64,000 nucleotides of DNA from Endomychus coccineus. Lineage: Eukaryota; Arthropoda; Insecta; Coleoptera; Endomychidae. The stretch spans positions 75,370,633-75,434,632 of the forward strand of contig OY294068.1 of the NCBI GenBank assembly GCA_958510875.1. The letters run 5' to 3'. Shown here one piece after another: positions 35,641 through 46,159 of this stretch (position 1 is its first letter; the number at the start of each line of letters is the position of its first letter). The notes below the pieces were generated by a model. The model did no database searches and had not been told where the DNA came from. It saw only the letters and a program-made list of their open reading frames with translations. Position numbers and translations under genes: made by a program.

Positions 35641-35879
35641 TCATTCTATACATAGTTTTCCTATTTATAGATAGACTATCATTAATTATTTTAATAGGTA
35701 TTTATATAAATATGTTGTTTAACTCCCTTTGGCATAAAAAAATGATTTCAAATTGTCTAAGAGTAGAGGAAAACTTTACAGAATACACTCTCATTGTATC
35801 AATTTTTCTCATTATTAAATTTCGACGCCTATGGTCGTTCGGCTGTTTCCGGAGATTTGGCTGCCAAGTTCACACTGGT
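35641..35879 (-). repeat. Outer right TIR segment of foldback element
   Basis: Reverse complement of 19767-19940 joined to 21771-21838, uninterrupted on this side; it shows the state before the Penelope insertion. Confidence 0.85.
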
Positions 35880-35888
35880 TCGTTGAGT
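35880..35888. repeat. Right 9-bp target-site duplication of foldback element
   Basis: tcgttgagt, matching 19758-19766. Confidence 0.85.
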
Positions 35889-36770
35889 AACCTGGATCTG
35901 AGACGAAAATTACTTGTTTTACCTGCTAATAGTGTGAATTTGGTTAGTAACATCATTATTTCTAAAGTTATTATCTGCTTGAATTCTACTACTACTGGTA
36001 GAAAGTTACTAATAATTCTGTAGTTTTTTAGAATCAAAATGATCAAACGCGGAAATAGTCAATAAACAACATTCGCATAAAACCCACATATTTTTTTAAT
36101 ACTTTTGATATTTAGTGAAAAGTGAAAATGCTTCATTTTCTTACCCTGACAAGTTATCATGGGATCTATTACGTTGTATATAGTTCGTTTTCAACCTACC
36201 TCCTAGGACGGATCTCCAGACGTTTTGAATTTTTAATAATGTTTATCCAAAAGGATCCCAAATTTTAAAATATTTTTCAACCTACCTTCACTGCCGGTTA
36301 TACCGAAAGTTCATATCATCTTAGTTATTTTCGATAGAATACCACACTTTTTTTGCATTTTTGGTTCTTCGTCGAATTTAAGAATGAGTTTGTGTTGATT
36401 TTGTATCAATAAACTAATATTTGTTGTATGCGTGACATCATTGATCTGTGAATCACTGACAGATGTCAATGTCATATATTTTGTATTCTGTCCAAATAAA
36501 GTCTTCCAGTCTTATGCTGATAACTCAACTAAATACACGTGTGTCATTTCACTCTGTTCAACAGTTTGATGATACAACCCTACCTTGAATTTCAACTGTT
36601 TCTAAGTTATTACAATTTTTTAAAATATGAAGTTATGAGGAGTATAAAAAATGGTTGTGTATTTTTTTGAATTCAAGCTACGTCAACAGTAAATCATTTA
36701 TCTATCTTTATACTGAAACATTTATTGAGAAAATGTACCTAATTGAATTGATTCTAGATTTATTTTATCG
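35889..36770. other. Flank of foldback element, no recognised gene
   Basis: The first 37 bp (minus strand) may be the 5' part of the split terminal exon described at 19637-19766, preceded by an acceptor-like ctattagcag. The rest is AT-rich and without recognised features. Confidence 0.4.
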
Positions 36771-37685
36771 TTGAACAACTTGGGGCTTCGGGGTGTCAGC
36801 TACCAGGCGGGTCGGCAGGTGGCGGATAGCCGAATGTCCAGGAACAGACTTGTCTGTACCTGGATAGCCCCGAATATACTGAATAAGGGGTCCCGGACCA
36901 GATGCCCCAAAAACCCAAGCCAAGGTGTGAGACTACCGTGCCGAGGGCTGAATGGCAGTGGGGTACAGACCACGGGGCTACCAAAACCTACAACACGAAG
37001 GGTTGTAGAAGACTGGATCATGGAAAGCTACAAAGAATACTGGGAAAAAATCCCAGGAAACGAACATGGGAAGAAATACATCAAAGCCCATGTAAGAAAA
37101 GAACGACAGACATATTAGCACTAAATAGGGGAAAAATAAAAGTAGTAACAGGGCTCATCACTGGTCATGCGCCAGTAAAAGGGCACCTAAACAAAATGGG
37201 ACTGTACAATGGCGACCTGACACACATACTGTGTGAATGCGAGGCACCACTGGATCGCAAAAGACAGTCAATTTTTGGAAAACCTAACGCCGAACCAGAA
37301 TTATACAGTTCCCACCCAGTAAAGAACTTGTACCAACTCGTACAAGGTACGAATATACTCGAGTGGATACCGTAAATAGACAAAACATAGGCAGGCCTAA
37401 ATGTCACCGAAGGCAATAGCCAGACAAGTCTACAAAGGGGATGAAGTTTTTAGTGAGTATGCCTGGAATGGTGACTCTCACAGTAGACCTTGAGACTCAA
37501 AGGCTCATAACTTCCCTATAAAGGGCTTTCTTCACCTCCGAAATAAAAAAAAACGGCCGCATTGCAGTGGGAGCCAACCTCGCGGTGGAGGGGTTTTAGT
37601 CGGTAAGAATCCGGCACACTCGGGGGCACGGGCCCCAGAGGCGTCTATGCAAGATTTCCCTTCCTCTATGCAAAAAAAAAACACT
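36771..37685 (+). mobile_element. 3' end of a LOA-like LINE (RNase H end and 3' UTR)
   Basis: The GC-richer block reads RVVEDWIMESYKEYWEKIPG, then KIKVVTGLITGHAPVKGHL, NGDLTHILCECEAPL in the ORF frames 36771-37118 and 36902-37375, shifting frame near 37100. This is the typical tail of jockey/LOA/R1-group ORF2 after RNase H, with a CxC zinc-like end. The 3' UTR (37560-37670, ggggttttagtcggtaagaa...gcgtctatgcaagatttccc) recurs at 58915-58995 behind the second LINE of this window. Confidence 0.65.
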
Positions 37686-37745
37686 GATAAGCACAGAACA
37701 GGGGTAGTGTGTTTATCAACAATATTGTAGAAGCCTGTATAATAT

Positions 37746-39465
37746 ATTATTGAGATTCCTTTTAAAAAATTTTGTTTCCCCACGTTGTGGTGACAATTAT
37801 TAAGAAACCTCTTTTGATTTATTTTGCCCCACGTTGTGGTGACAATTGCTAAGAAAAGGTCTTTTTAGCTTATTATTTATTATGAATTATTTGATTAATT
37901 TGATTCTTTCAATGTTTTGAATTCTACCGGCTAGCTTTCTTATCGTATTTTATTTATTTTGATTCTTATGTTTGTTTTGAATTGAATAATGAACTTTCAC
38001 CTTTTTATTTGGAATTAAACACAATGTTCTTTGAATGTTAAAACTTTTATATTTAAATTTCTATGACTCTAATTTATCTGGGGTATCTATTTTACAATGT
38101 TATGTTCAAATAGATCTATGATCTAACCTCAAAATTATTTACTATTAATATTTGTTTACAAAGTTATAATCTACAATCTTTCTTTCAGATTTACGGACAG
38201 ATGATAATACAATGGAGAAATAATAAATAAACTTACGTTTAGTTTATATCCAAGAATATGTTTTAAAATGTAGGCAATGTTCACTTGGTTTGATCTTCTT
38301 ATTAATTTGATAATTCACTTTAACCGTAGGTACACAATTTCTCTGCTATTCACAATAAACACAGGTAAACTATGGTTACTTCTTTTGAAATCAGGAACTG
38401 TTGAAAATTGTTAATTTAGTTTTATTCTTTTTATTGAACATACAAAACTCTTTAATGATGTTTGGAACTTTATCGAAGGCTGGCTATCGTTCGATGTTAC
38501 TTATGAATTGTAGGTTATTGTAACCTTTAAACTTTGTTCGGAGACTTGGAACACTACTTGACTTGTAGAAATTATTTATTTGCTTCGGTTACTTTCAACC
38601 TTACGAAGCTACTGGAACACTTGGGTTCTCCGATGTTTATCCAATAAACTAAGGTTATGGAAACTTTATGAGTTGCTTGAGTAATTTGACTCTTCAGATG
38701 TTGATGGCTAACTGACTTGGCTTGTCTTCATATGCCTTTTATAGGCCTTCAAAACCGATGCTACTTGATGTCATATTCAACCTATGAGGTGCTTTCTTTA
38801 CCTATCAAGAATGCTTTGATGATTGTTGCAAAACTGACATAAGTTTACATATTTATCAGTCTGACGTTTATAATCCGTCTCGACCAATCAGAATTTAGTA
38901 TTCTATAAATTTTGAATTATTGGAGATTTTCAACTTATTTTAAATGATGATGATTCCTTCTTTTTAAATTAATATTGCCTACATTTTTCCACACACTTTG
39001 GTATAAGATAACCTATGATTAGGTTATTATTAATATGATTATTCCAATAATTATTATAAATTTGACAGTTTTCATTCTTAAAAACTAATACATAATATAA
39101 TATATCAATAACATTTCTTTAGCATTATATAACTCAAATTTACTAATCCTAACTCATATCTATAACATTTTTCAATAGTTTGTGGTATCTCATGATAGTT
39201 TTTGTAATCATTTTAATTATGATTTCTGCCTTCGTAACACTGTACGTTTATTCACTTTCACTGAAGTTCTTGTTTTACATTTCTAATTCTAATTAAATTG
39301 TTGTTTATTATGTTTTACATTGTTTATTATATTATAGTGACTATTATTTAACTTTTAATATTGTTTTTAATTCCATATAATATCTTTTTATTAATCTTTT
39401 CTGATTTTCAATGTTCGGTAAGTTCTAATTTCTATCATTTTTGTTGTTTAGGAAATGAAATCATA
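37746..39465 (-). repeat. Gypsy A 3' LTR
   Basis: About 1720 bp, direct copy of 47539-49276. Long for a Gypsy LTR. Contains two internal copies of an LTR-end/PBS-like junction near 37778-37855. Confidence 0.85.
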
Positions 39466-39602
39466 TAAAATTCCCCTAAATCAATTTTAAAGTATTAATC
39501 GATCTTTAATATTTAAAATTTATTTATCTTTTGATTTTATTTTCTTGAACTATATTTATTAATAATTATACTTGTATATTTGATCAATATTAAATATTCC
39601 CC

Positions 39603-40254
39603 TTATCTTTCCATTTTCAGGATTAATTCATAACTATTTTTAGCATTTTCATTTGTTACCACATATGGACCTTCAAAAGCAAAACATAATTTTCCACATA
39701 TATTCTTTTTATTATTAGTTACTCTCATTGCTCTTACTATTACTAATTCACCTATTTCAAATTTAATTAACTTCCCTCTTTTTCTCATTTCCCTACTCAT
39801 ATACTTTCTTGCATTTCTTTCTAACGTATTACTGATATCTTTCAAAATTTCATTCCGTTCTACTGAATTTTCATCTAACCATTTTCTATCAGGTTCTTCG
39901 CCTTTCATAATTAATAAAGGTGTTTTCTCTGTTGTAGTATTTGGACAATGATTTAAACATTTTTCTACCCTGGATATTGATTCATCCCATTGACGATGTT
40001 TACCCTCATAAGATATCCTTAGATATTTTATTACTTCCTGTATATATCGCTCTGATGGATTGGATTGAGGATGTCTGATGCTTTTTAATTGATGAAAAAT
40101 TGAATTCCTTTTGCAAAAATACTTGAAACGTATGTTTTTGAAATATGTTGCGTTATCTGTAATTAACATTCTTGGTCTACCAATTTCTTCAAAATAGTTT
40201 TCTAAATTATGCATTACTTTTTTACTTTTTGTCGTTTTGCAAGGATATAATTTT
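39603..40254 (-). pseudogene. Gypsy A integrase, C-terminal part
   Basis: Reads from YIKLYPCKTTKSKKV at the insertion junction through PRMLITDNATYFKN (second catalytic Asp) and HPQSNPSERYIQEVIKYL (catalytic Glu in the SER motif) to a C-terminal domain with ELVIVRAM and EGPYVV. It joins in frame to the N-terminal part at 43691 once the nested element and one TSD copy are removed. Confidence 0.8.
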
Positions 40255-40259
40255 ATATA
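40255..40259. repeat. TSD of nested element 2 (left)
   Basis: atata, repeated at 43686-43690. The integrase codons of Gypsy A are continuous across one copy. Confidence 0.75.
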
Positions 40260-40319
40260 TGTAACAATGTTTAGTCATTGTCTCTGGTTTAGTTTTATGA
40301 TATTGTATAATGATAGTGT

Positions 40320-40323
40320 AGCT
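40320..40323. repeat. TSD of nested element 3 (left)
   Basis: agct, repeated at 42148-42151; the LTR of element 2 is continuous across one copy. Confidence 0.75.
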
Positions 40324-40561
40324 AGTTACATCATCCTAGATGCCGTTCCCATGCGTATTGTGCGGAATCCGACACTCCATGGATCTTCGTCAGCAATTCG
40401 CTTATCTTATATGTTTCTTTTTATAACATACATTTTTTAATATGAATTTAATTCAGTCTTGACATATAATTCAATCTGTTGATACCTATTTGGAAATATA
40501 ATTTGTACCTTTTTTAATAAAATAAATAATTGTATTTTATACTCAACGGAGTTATAAAACT
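40324..40561 (+). repeat. Element 3 5' LTR
   Basis: Near-identical to 41910-42147, implying recent insertion. Confidence 0.88.
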
Positions 40562-40577
40562 GGCGCAGTCGGTAGGA

Positions 40578-41870
40578 TATGATGAAGCCATTGCCAATCT
40601 GAAAGAAAATCAGAATAACATAGCTATCACCTTAAACAAACAGATTTCATTAACTACCAAAATTATTGAAGATTATAATGGGACCCTGACCCTGATTAAA
40701 CAAAATGAAAAACAATTAACAGATAAAATTAACGAACTCAATCATGACTTAGATGAAACTATATTTGATCTACAAAGTTATTTATGGGCTAAAAATGCTT
40801 ACGATCAAATAGGTCGCTTAGTTAATATCATACTTCAATTATTGAACAATCTAGAAAATGCCATTACCTTTGCTAGACTTAAACTTGCTCATAATAGTAT
40901 TCTGAAAATTGAAGATCTGGACTTTATTATTGAAAAACTTCTTAAACATCACCATCCGAATAAATTGTTATTTGGAGTTAATTTTTCAAATACATACAAA
41001 TATTACGAAATTCTAGAAGTCGAATCGTATCACTCCAATGATCGAATAGTTTTTGTAGTCCATTTTCCAATTGTTTATCCAGAAACTTATTCATACTATC
41101 ATCTCTACTCTATACCTACCAATGATAATACCATCCTTATCCCAATGAAACCTTATCTGGCTGTGGAAGGTGACCACTATCAGTATCAAGACAGCGAATG
41201 CAGAAATACACACCCAATGTATTATTGTGCCAATGGACAACCACTCGAACAAGCACAGCAAACAGACTGTACATATCAACTACTTCAATTAAAAATTACG
41301 AATGCCACAACATGTGAACCAATTCCAGTTGTAATTAAAAATGAAGTTATCGAAGAAATTTCCACCACCCACTACATCGCTATATTTCCTGAAGACACAA
41401 AAATTCAAATGAACTGTTATAAAATCGACTTAACAACACTCAAGGGCACCTACTTAATCGAAGTACCCACCGGTTGCAGCTTCCAGACACCAAACAATAT
41501 ATATACAAACAATGAGGAAACCATCCCAGGACAACCACTGCTACTGCCATCCGTTCAAGTACCCAAGGTGGTTGCTAAAGCAAAACAAGAACTAGTTATC
41601 CATAACATACCATTGGACCAACTACACCAATTACAAAAAGAACAACAGGGAATTCAACAAGTGACACTAAAGAACATACCAACAAACTCAACCCACATCT
41701 GGACTTTACCTCTATATGGAATCGTCCTTATTTTATTAATATATGGAATTGCGCGTTTTTACAAACTCAAACGTTCCAATCAAAACACGATGCCGCCATC
41801 AACCAAACAGGCCGCCGAACCACCCAAAAACATCATTCCACTCCAAACATTGAACTATGGAGATGAATGA
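40578..41870 (+). pseudogene. Errantivirus envelope (baculovirus F-like), N-terminally truncated
   Basis: The frame is open from within the 5' LTR (about 40530) to 41870 but has no ATG for about the first 200 codons. The visible part starts with a heptad-rich segment (YDEAIANLKENQNNIA), continues through a Cys-containing ectodomain (SECRNTHPMYYCANGQ, TTCEPI, QMNCYKI) with potential N-glycosylation sites, and ends with a membrane anchor (about residues 395-414) and a short basic tail. Signal peptide, surface subunit, cleavage site and fusion peptide are absent because the coding sequence is joined to the primer-binding site. This matches the F-like Env family of insect errantiviruses; the copy cannot make a full-length, exported Env. 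Uninterrupted by stops. Confidence 0.8.
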
Positions 41871-41909
41871 CCGACTCACACCTTGTGTGGTTCCTTCTAG
41901 GAAGGGAGG

Positions 41910-42147
41910 AGTTACATCATCCTAGATGCCGTTCCCATGCGTATTGTGCGGAATCCGACACTCCATGGATCTTCGTCAGCAATTCGCTTATCTTATATGT
42001 TTCTTTTTATAACATACATTTTTTAATATGAATTTAATTCAGTCTTGACATATAATTCAATCTGTTGATACCTATTTGGAAATATAATTTGTACCTTTTT
42101 TAATAAAATAAATAATTGTATTTTATTCTCAACGGAGTTATAAAATT
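41910..42147 (+). repeat. Element 3 3' LTR
   Basis: Direct copy of 40324-40561. Confidence 0.88.
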
Positions 42148-42151
42148 AGCT
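42148..42151. repeat. TSD of nested element 3 (right)
   Basis: agct, matching 40320-40323. Confidence 0.75.
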
Positions 42152-42390
42152 ATAGAAACAATCGGGATTTTAATTGGTAATTTCTTATTTAATATTAATC
42201 ACTCACAAGTTCTTAATAAATGACATTTGAATCGATTTTCTTTTAGGTGAGTGTAACATTGTTTTACTATGAATGTAAATTGAAATTAATTTGAAATATA
42301 ATTCTTTTAGGAGAACATTGATTGTCATTTTATTCCATAATATTAAAGATTATTATAAATCGAGCATACACTTACATGCATTCCTGATCG

Positions 42391-43431
42391 TTGGAATTTC
42401 AAACAACTGTTTATGATGTGACTCATCTTGGTACATATCTGGGAGCTCATCATATGCTATTGAATATACGTCCATATTATTATTTCTTCAATATGGATAA
42501 AATGGTTCGACAATATTGTTATTCATGTGAAATTTGTAAGAAGAATGAAACAAGAAGAGACCGTCCAATTGGCTTACTTTCCCATTTAGGTCCAGCGGTT
42601 GAACCATACGAAATCATGTCACTAGACACAGTAGGTGGATTCAGTGGGAATAATTCTTCCAAACGATATTTACATATATTGGCTGACCACTTTTCAAGAT
42701 TCGCATTTATATCAACCTCCAATGGACAAAGTGTGAAAGATTTCATACATCTTTTAGATCCTGTGCTAAGGAAAAATAAAGTTAAAATATTATTAGCTGA
42801 TCAATACGCAGGAATCAGGTCTACAGAATTTAGAGAATATTTAACTTCAAAAGGTGTTACTTTAATACTTACTTCAATAGATTGTCCACAGTCGAATGGA
42901 CTCAATGAACGACTCCACCAGACCTTAGTGAATCGTATAAGATGTAAAATGAATAGTAAAAATGAGAAGAAACAAGCATGGTCTAAAATAGCAGAAAAAT
43001 GTACCTCAGAGTATAATAATACCATCCATAGTGTTACTAAATTCACACCAAGATATCTCCTTTTAGGTGAAGAATCTAACATTGTTCCAGAATCACTTCA
43101 AATAAAACGTGATTTATCCTCAGATCGCAAGAAAGCTATAGAAAATTCTACTCTTAATCATGAAAAAAACAAATTGAGAATAGATAAAAATAGAAAAAAA
43201 TACGATTTTACAATTAATGAGTTGGTATATATTGAAGGAGGCAATAAGCTAAACAGGAACAAATTGGATGAAATTAGGAGTGGACCTTTCCCCATCAAGC
43301 GACGCATTTCGAACACGATCTATGAATTGACATGTGGAAAGAGAGGTAAAGAAACAGTTCTATGTCACTCGGGTAAATTGATTCCAACGGGTCAATTTCT
43401 CTCGCTGGGGGGGAGATGTAACAATGTTTAG
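42391..43431 (+). pseudogene. Gypsy integrase of nested element 2 (only surviving gene)
   Basis: 346 codons open to the 3' LTR, without an ATG at the left end. The zinc-binding domain is partial (HLGTYLGAHHMLLNIRPYY then CYSCEICKKNE). The catalytic core shows Asp in MSLDTVGGF, Asp in ILLADQYAGI and Glu in CPQSNGLNERLHQ. The C-terminus has a GPF-type module (RSGPFPIKRRISNTIYEL), typical of Gypsy integrases. All core residues are present. It overlaps the start of the 3' LTR. Gene expression is unlikely without an upstream start. Confidence 0.82.
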
Positions 43432-43685
43432 TCATTGTCTCGGGTTTAGTTCTATGATATTGTATACTGGTAGTGTAGCTATGGAAACAATCGGGATTTT
43501 AATTGGTAATTTCTTATTTAATATTAATCACTCACAAGTTCTTAATAAATGACATTTGAATCGATTTTCTTTTAGGTGAGTGTAACATTGTTTTACTATG
43601 AATGTAAATTGAGATTAATTTGAAATATAATTCTTTTAGGAGAACATTGATTGTCATTTTATTCCATAATATTAAAGATTATTAT
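43417..43685 (+). repeat. Element 2 3' LTR
   Basis: 269 bp; same sequence as 40260-40323 plus 42152-42356. Confidence 0.85.
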
Positions 43686-43690
43686 ATATA
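43686..43690. repeat. TSD of nested element 2 (right)
   Basis: atata, matching 40255-40259. Confidence 0.75.
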
Positions 43691-46092
43691 TTTAGAAAAT
43701 AAATCTACTACAACTAAAATATGTCTATTTCCTATTTTTGTTACTATTAACTCACTTAAAAAATCTATTGCTACTACTTCTAAACATTCTTTTACTATAA
43801 TACTCTTTGCTAAATTATGATTAATTATATTTTTAGGCTCTTTGGCATATATCACATTTCTTTGTGATTTCCTTTGCTATTTGGTAATCTCCTTTTCCTA
43901 TATAATTTTCTCTAAATATGAGCCACATTTTTCTTGTTCCTATATGATTGAATTCATTATGTAAATGATTTAAATTTTTTTAAGTTAGGTCTTGATTTAT
44001 TCTGTATACTTAATTCTTTCCTGCCTATTTCTTGTAAATAAATTCCCTCTTTGATTTTACATTTCTTTTTATCCTTCTCTGATAAAGTACTTTGTTTGTT
44101 TTTAATACTCTCTAATGGAAATAAACCCCTTACTTCTAATAAAATATTTGCTCCTACTTTATATTTTCTTTTATCAATTTTTAAATTTTCCTCTTCTCTT
44201 GTTAAAGTATCAGCTATTATATTTAATTTTTCTGGAATATGTTTTATTTCAAAATCATATTCCTGCAATAAGAAAATCCATCTTTGAATCCTACTGTTTT
44301 ACAAACTTGTTTTTAAATATACTTGTTAATGCACTATGATCCGTCTCTACCCTTACTTTATTCCCTAACAAATAAAATCTTAATTTCTTTACACAAAAAA
44401 CTATGCTTGCTAACTCTAATTCAGTGACACTGTAATTTTTTTCATGAACTTTTGTCATTCTAGACACAAAACTTATGGGAACTTCTTCATTATTTTGTTT
44501 TTGTAATAAAACACCACTGAATCTTTGTTTAGAAGCATCTGTTCTTAATATGAAAGGTTTATCATACTGTGCATGATAAACTTTTAATTTTTTAATGAAA
44601 ATATCTTTTAAATTTTGGAAAGCTTCGTGTCTTCCATTATCCCATTTCTATTTTACCCATTTCTTAAGTAATTCTACTAATTTAATTTCCTTCTGACTTA
44701 AATCAGGAATGAGCCTTTTGAAATAATTTATCAAACCTAGGAATCCCCTAAAAGTTTTAAGATTTGTGGGTCTCTTGAAATTTTTAATTACATCTAACCT
44801 ATCTTCATCATTTCTAAACCTTCCCTCGTTAATTTATAACCCAAAAATTTAATTTCTGTTTTATAGAATTCACATTCCTCAATATTTATTTTCAAACCTG
44901 CTATATCTAATTCATTCAAAACTAATTTTATGTGATCTTTATGATCTTCTACTGTTCTAGAAAATATTAATGTCATCTATATAATGAACTACAAAAATTT
45001 CAAATCTATTTAATATCTGATTCATACTTCTTACTAACGCACTGCATGCACTTTGAATACCAAAAGGCGTAACTTTAAAACGATACACTTCTCCATCTAT
45101 CATAAAACCAGTGTAATCTCTACAACTTTCGTGTAATGGAATCAACCAGAAACTATGCCTTAAATCAATTCTACTAAAAACTTGTGCCTTTACTATTCTA
45201 CCAAAAATTGCCTCTATATATTTAGGAGCTTCATATTGTGGTACTGAAAATCTATTTAATGTTCGAGCATCTAAACATAACCTAATATCACCATTTGACT
45301 TTTTTGCGATCACAATAGGGTTTATATATTTTGTTTTACTTCTTTCTATTATGTCTTGTTCTAGCATTTCATCGATTTTCTTTCTTACATTTTCTATGTA
45401 CTTGGAATTGGATAGTTCTTGGATTTAAAATTTTCAATTTCTTTGACTTGGAATTTATGAATATATTTACTAGCTATACGAGTTTCATCTATTATTAGAC
45501 CTTTATGTTGTGAAATTATTTCTGATATGATTCCCCTATACTGCTCGGATACTTTCATCTGCGAGATTATTTCATTTAAATTTCTGCTTAAGTCTTTTCT
45601 TTCGACCGCATTTATTATATTGCAACCTTCATTTGGTCTGTCAATATTTTCATTTTCCCCCTTCCCTATCTTTATAATTTCATCTAACAACTTTATTTCC
45701 TTTTCCTCGTAATCTATAATGATTCCATGCTTTTCTAATTCATCAGTTCCCATAACAATATCCAATTTCATATTCGGTACTATAAATAATTGCATCTCTA
45801 GACTTGACTTCCCTATTATAATATGCTCAGTAATCATTTTTGACACTCCAGTAATTTTCTTTCCACTAATATTTAGATTTACTAACTCTACTTTTGGTAT
45901 CTTTAATTGATTTATTAATTTTAATTCAGACAATAGTTCTTCCTTTATTAATGATATTTCTGATCCCGTATCACACAAAATTTCTACTTCTTTCCCTTTT
46001 AAAAACCCTTTTAATTTAATTAAACCTATACTTTCCTTTTCTTCCCTTTGCTGTTCGTAGTCAATGTATTCCCTCTGATGTTCATATAACAC
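43691..46092 (-). pseudogene. Gypsy A Pol: protease, RT, RNase H, N-terminal integrase (frameshifted)
   Basis: From right to left: aspartic protease (46092-45394) with EILCDTGSEISLI and DIVMGTDELEKHG; RT with YINPIVIAKKSNGDIRLCLD, FSRIDLRHSFW, RFKVTPFGIQ and VVHYIDDINIF (44957-45367), continuing at 44976-44794 with the thumb-like KINIEECEFYKTEIKFLGY; RNase H fragments at about 44720-44280; linker 44268-43957 with KHIPEKLNIIADTLTR; then zinc-finger and core of integrase (KKCDICQRA, VVAIDFLSEL, HILVVVDLFSKY) up to the insertion at 43690. Several frameshifts, so the polyprotein is dead. Confidence 0.82.
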
Positions 46093-46159
46093 ATTGACTT
46101 GGTATTCGTGCTTACTTAAAAATCCTGTTGTTGATTGTTCTGACTTGAAGAGTCTTCCC

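Larger units (their letters stand above)
19767..35879 (+). mobile_element. Foldback-type MULE-like DNA transposon with satellite TIRs
   Basis: The ends are inverted copies: 19767 onward (accggtgtgaacttggcagc) matches the reverse complement of the sequence ending at 35879 (accagtgtgaacttggcagc) for about 170 bp, and after a later insertion the match resumes at 21771 and runs into a 141-bp satellite. The right arm holds the same satellite in inverse orientation (31606-35640). The borders carry a 9-bp direct duplication, the size made by Mutator-like and FB-NOF elements. The core (27182-31600) encodes a transposase with a CxxH motif between the second Asp and the Glu, plus PHD-like, YqaJ and Ulp1 domains. 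The coding part now has stops and frameshifts, so this copy is not autonomous. Subtracting the Penelope insertion and its duplication, the original was about 12.5 kb. Confidence 0.85.
40324..42147 (+). mobile_element. Nested element 3: LTR-env fragment-LTR errantivirus derivative
   Basis: LTRs 40324-40561 and 41910-42147 (238 bp each) start agttacatcatcc and end aaaa(c/t)t. A primer-binding site GGCGCAGTCGGTAGGA (40562-40577), the type used by the 17.6/297/ZAM errantivirus group, follows the 5' LTR. A purine tract GGAAGGGAGG (41900-41909) precedes the 3' LTR. Only the C-terminal part of an envelope gene lies between. The 4-bp duplication agct is typical of this group. Confidence 0.88.
40260..43685 (+). 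mobile_element. Nested element 2: LTR-integrase-LTR Gypsy derivative
   Basis: The 3' LTR is 43417-43685 (269 bp, tgtaacaatg start). The 5' LTR is 40260-40323 plus 42152-42356 (64+205 = 269 bp), interrupted by nested element 3. The only coding content is an integrase that begins directly after the 5' LTR; gag, protease and RT are missing. A purine tract GGGGGGGAGA (43407-43416) precedes the 3' LTR. Flanked by the 5-bp duplication atata. Confidence 0.85.

Noticed and set aside
31606..35674. Several 60-86 aa open frames inside the right array, and 24578-24850
   Set aside because: All are translations of the satellite monomer, repeated with the monomer period.
35712..36023. 153-aa ORF 35562-36023 and the 66-aa minus ORF 19734-19934 as a conserved gene pair
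   Set aside because: They are the two inverted copies of the transposon's outer TIR; similarity comes from the TIR, and the first stretches into satellite.
40578..41870. The env-only element as a reverse-transcribed spliced env mRNA
   Set aside because: The env N-terminus and any start codon are missing and the join falls in the PBS/early leader, so an internal deletion explains it better.
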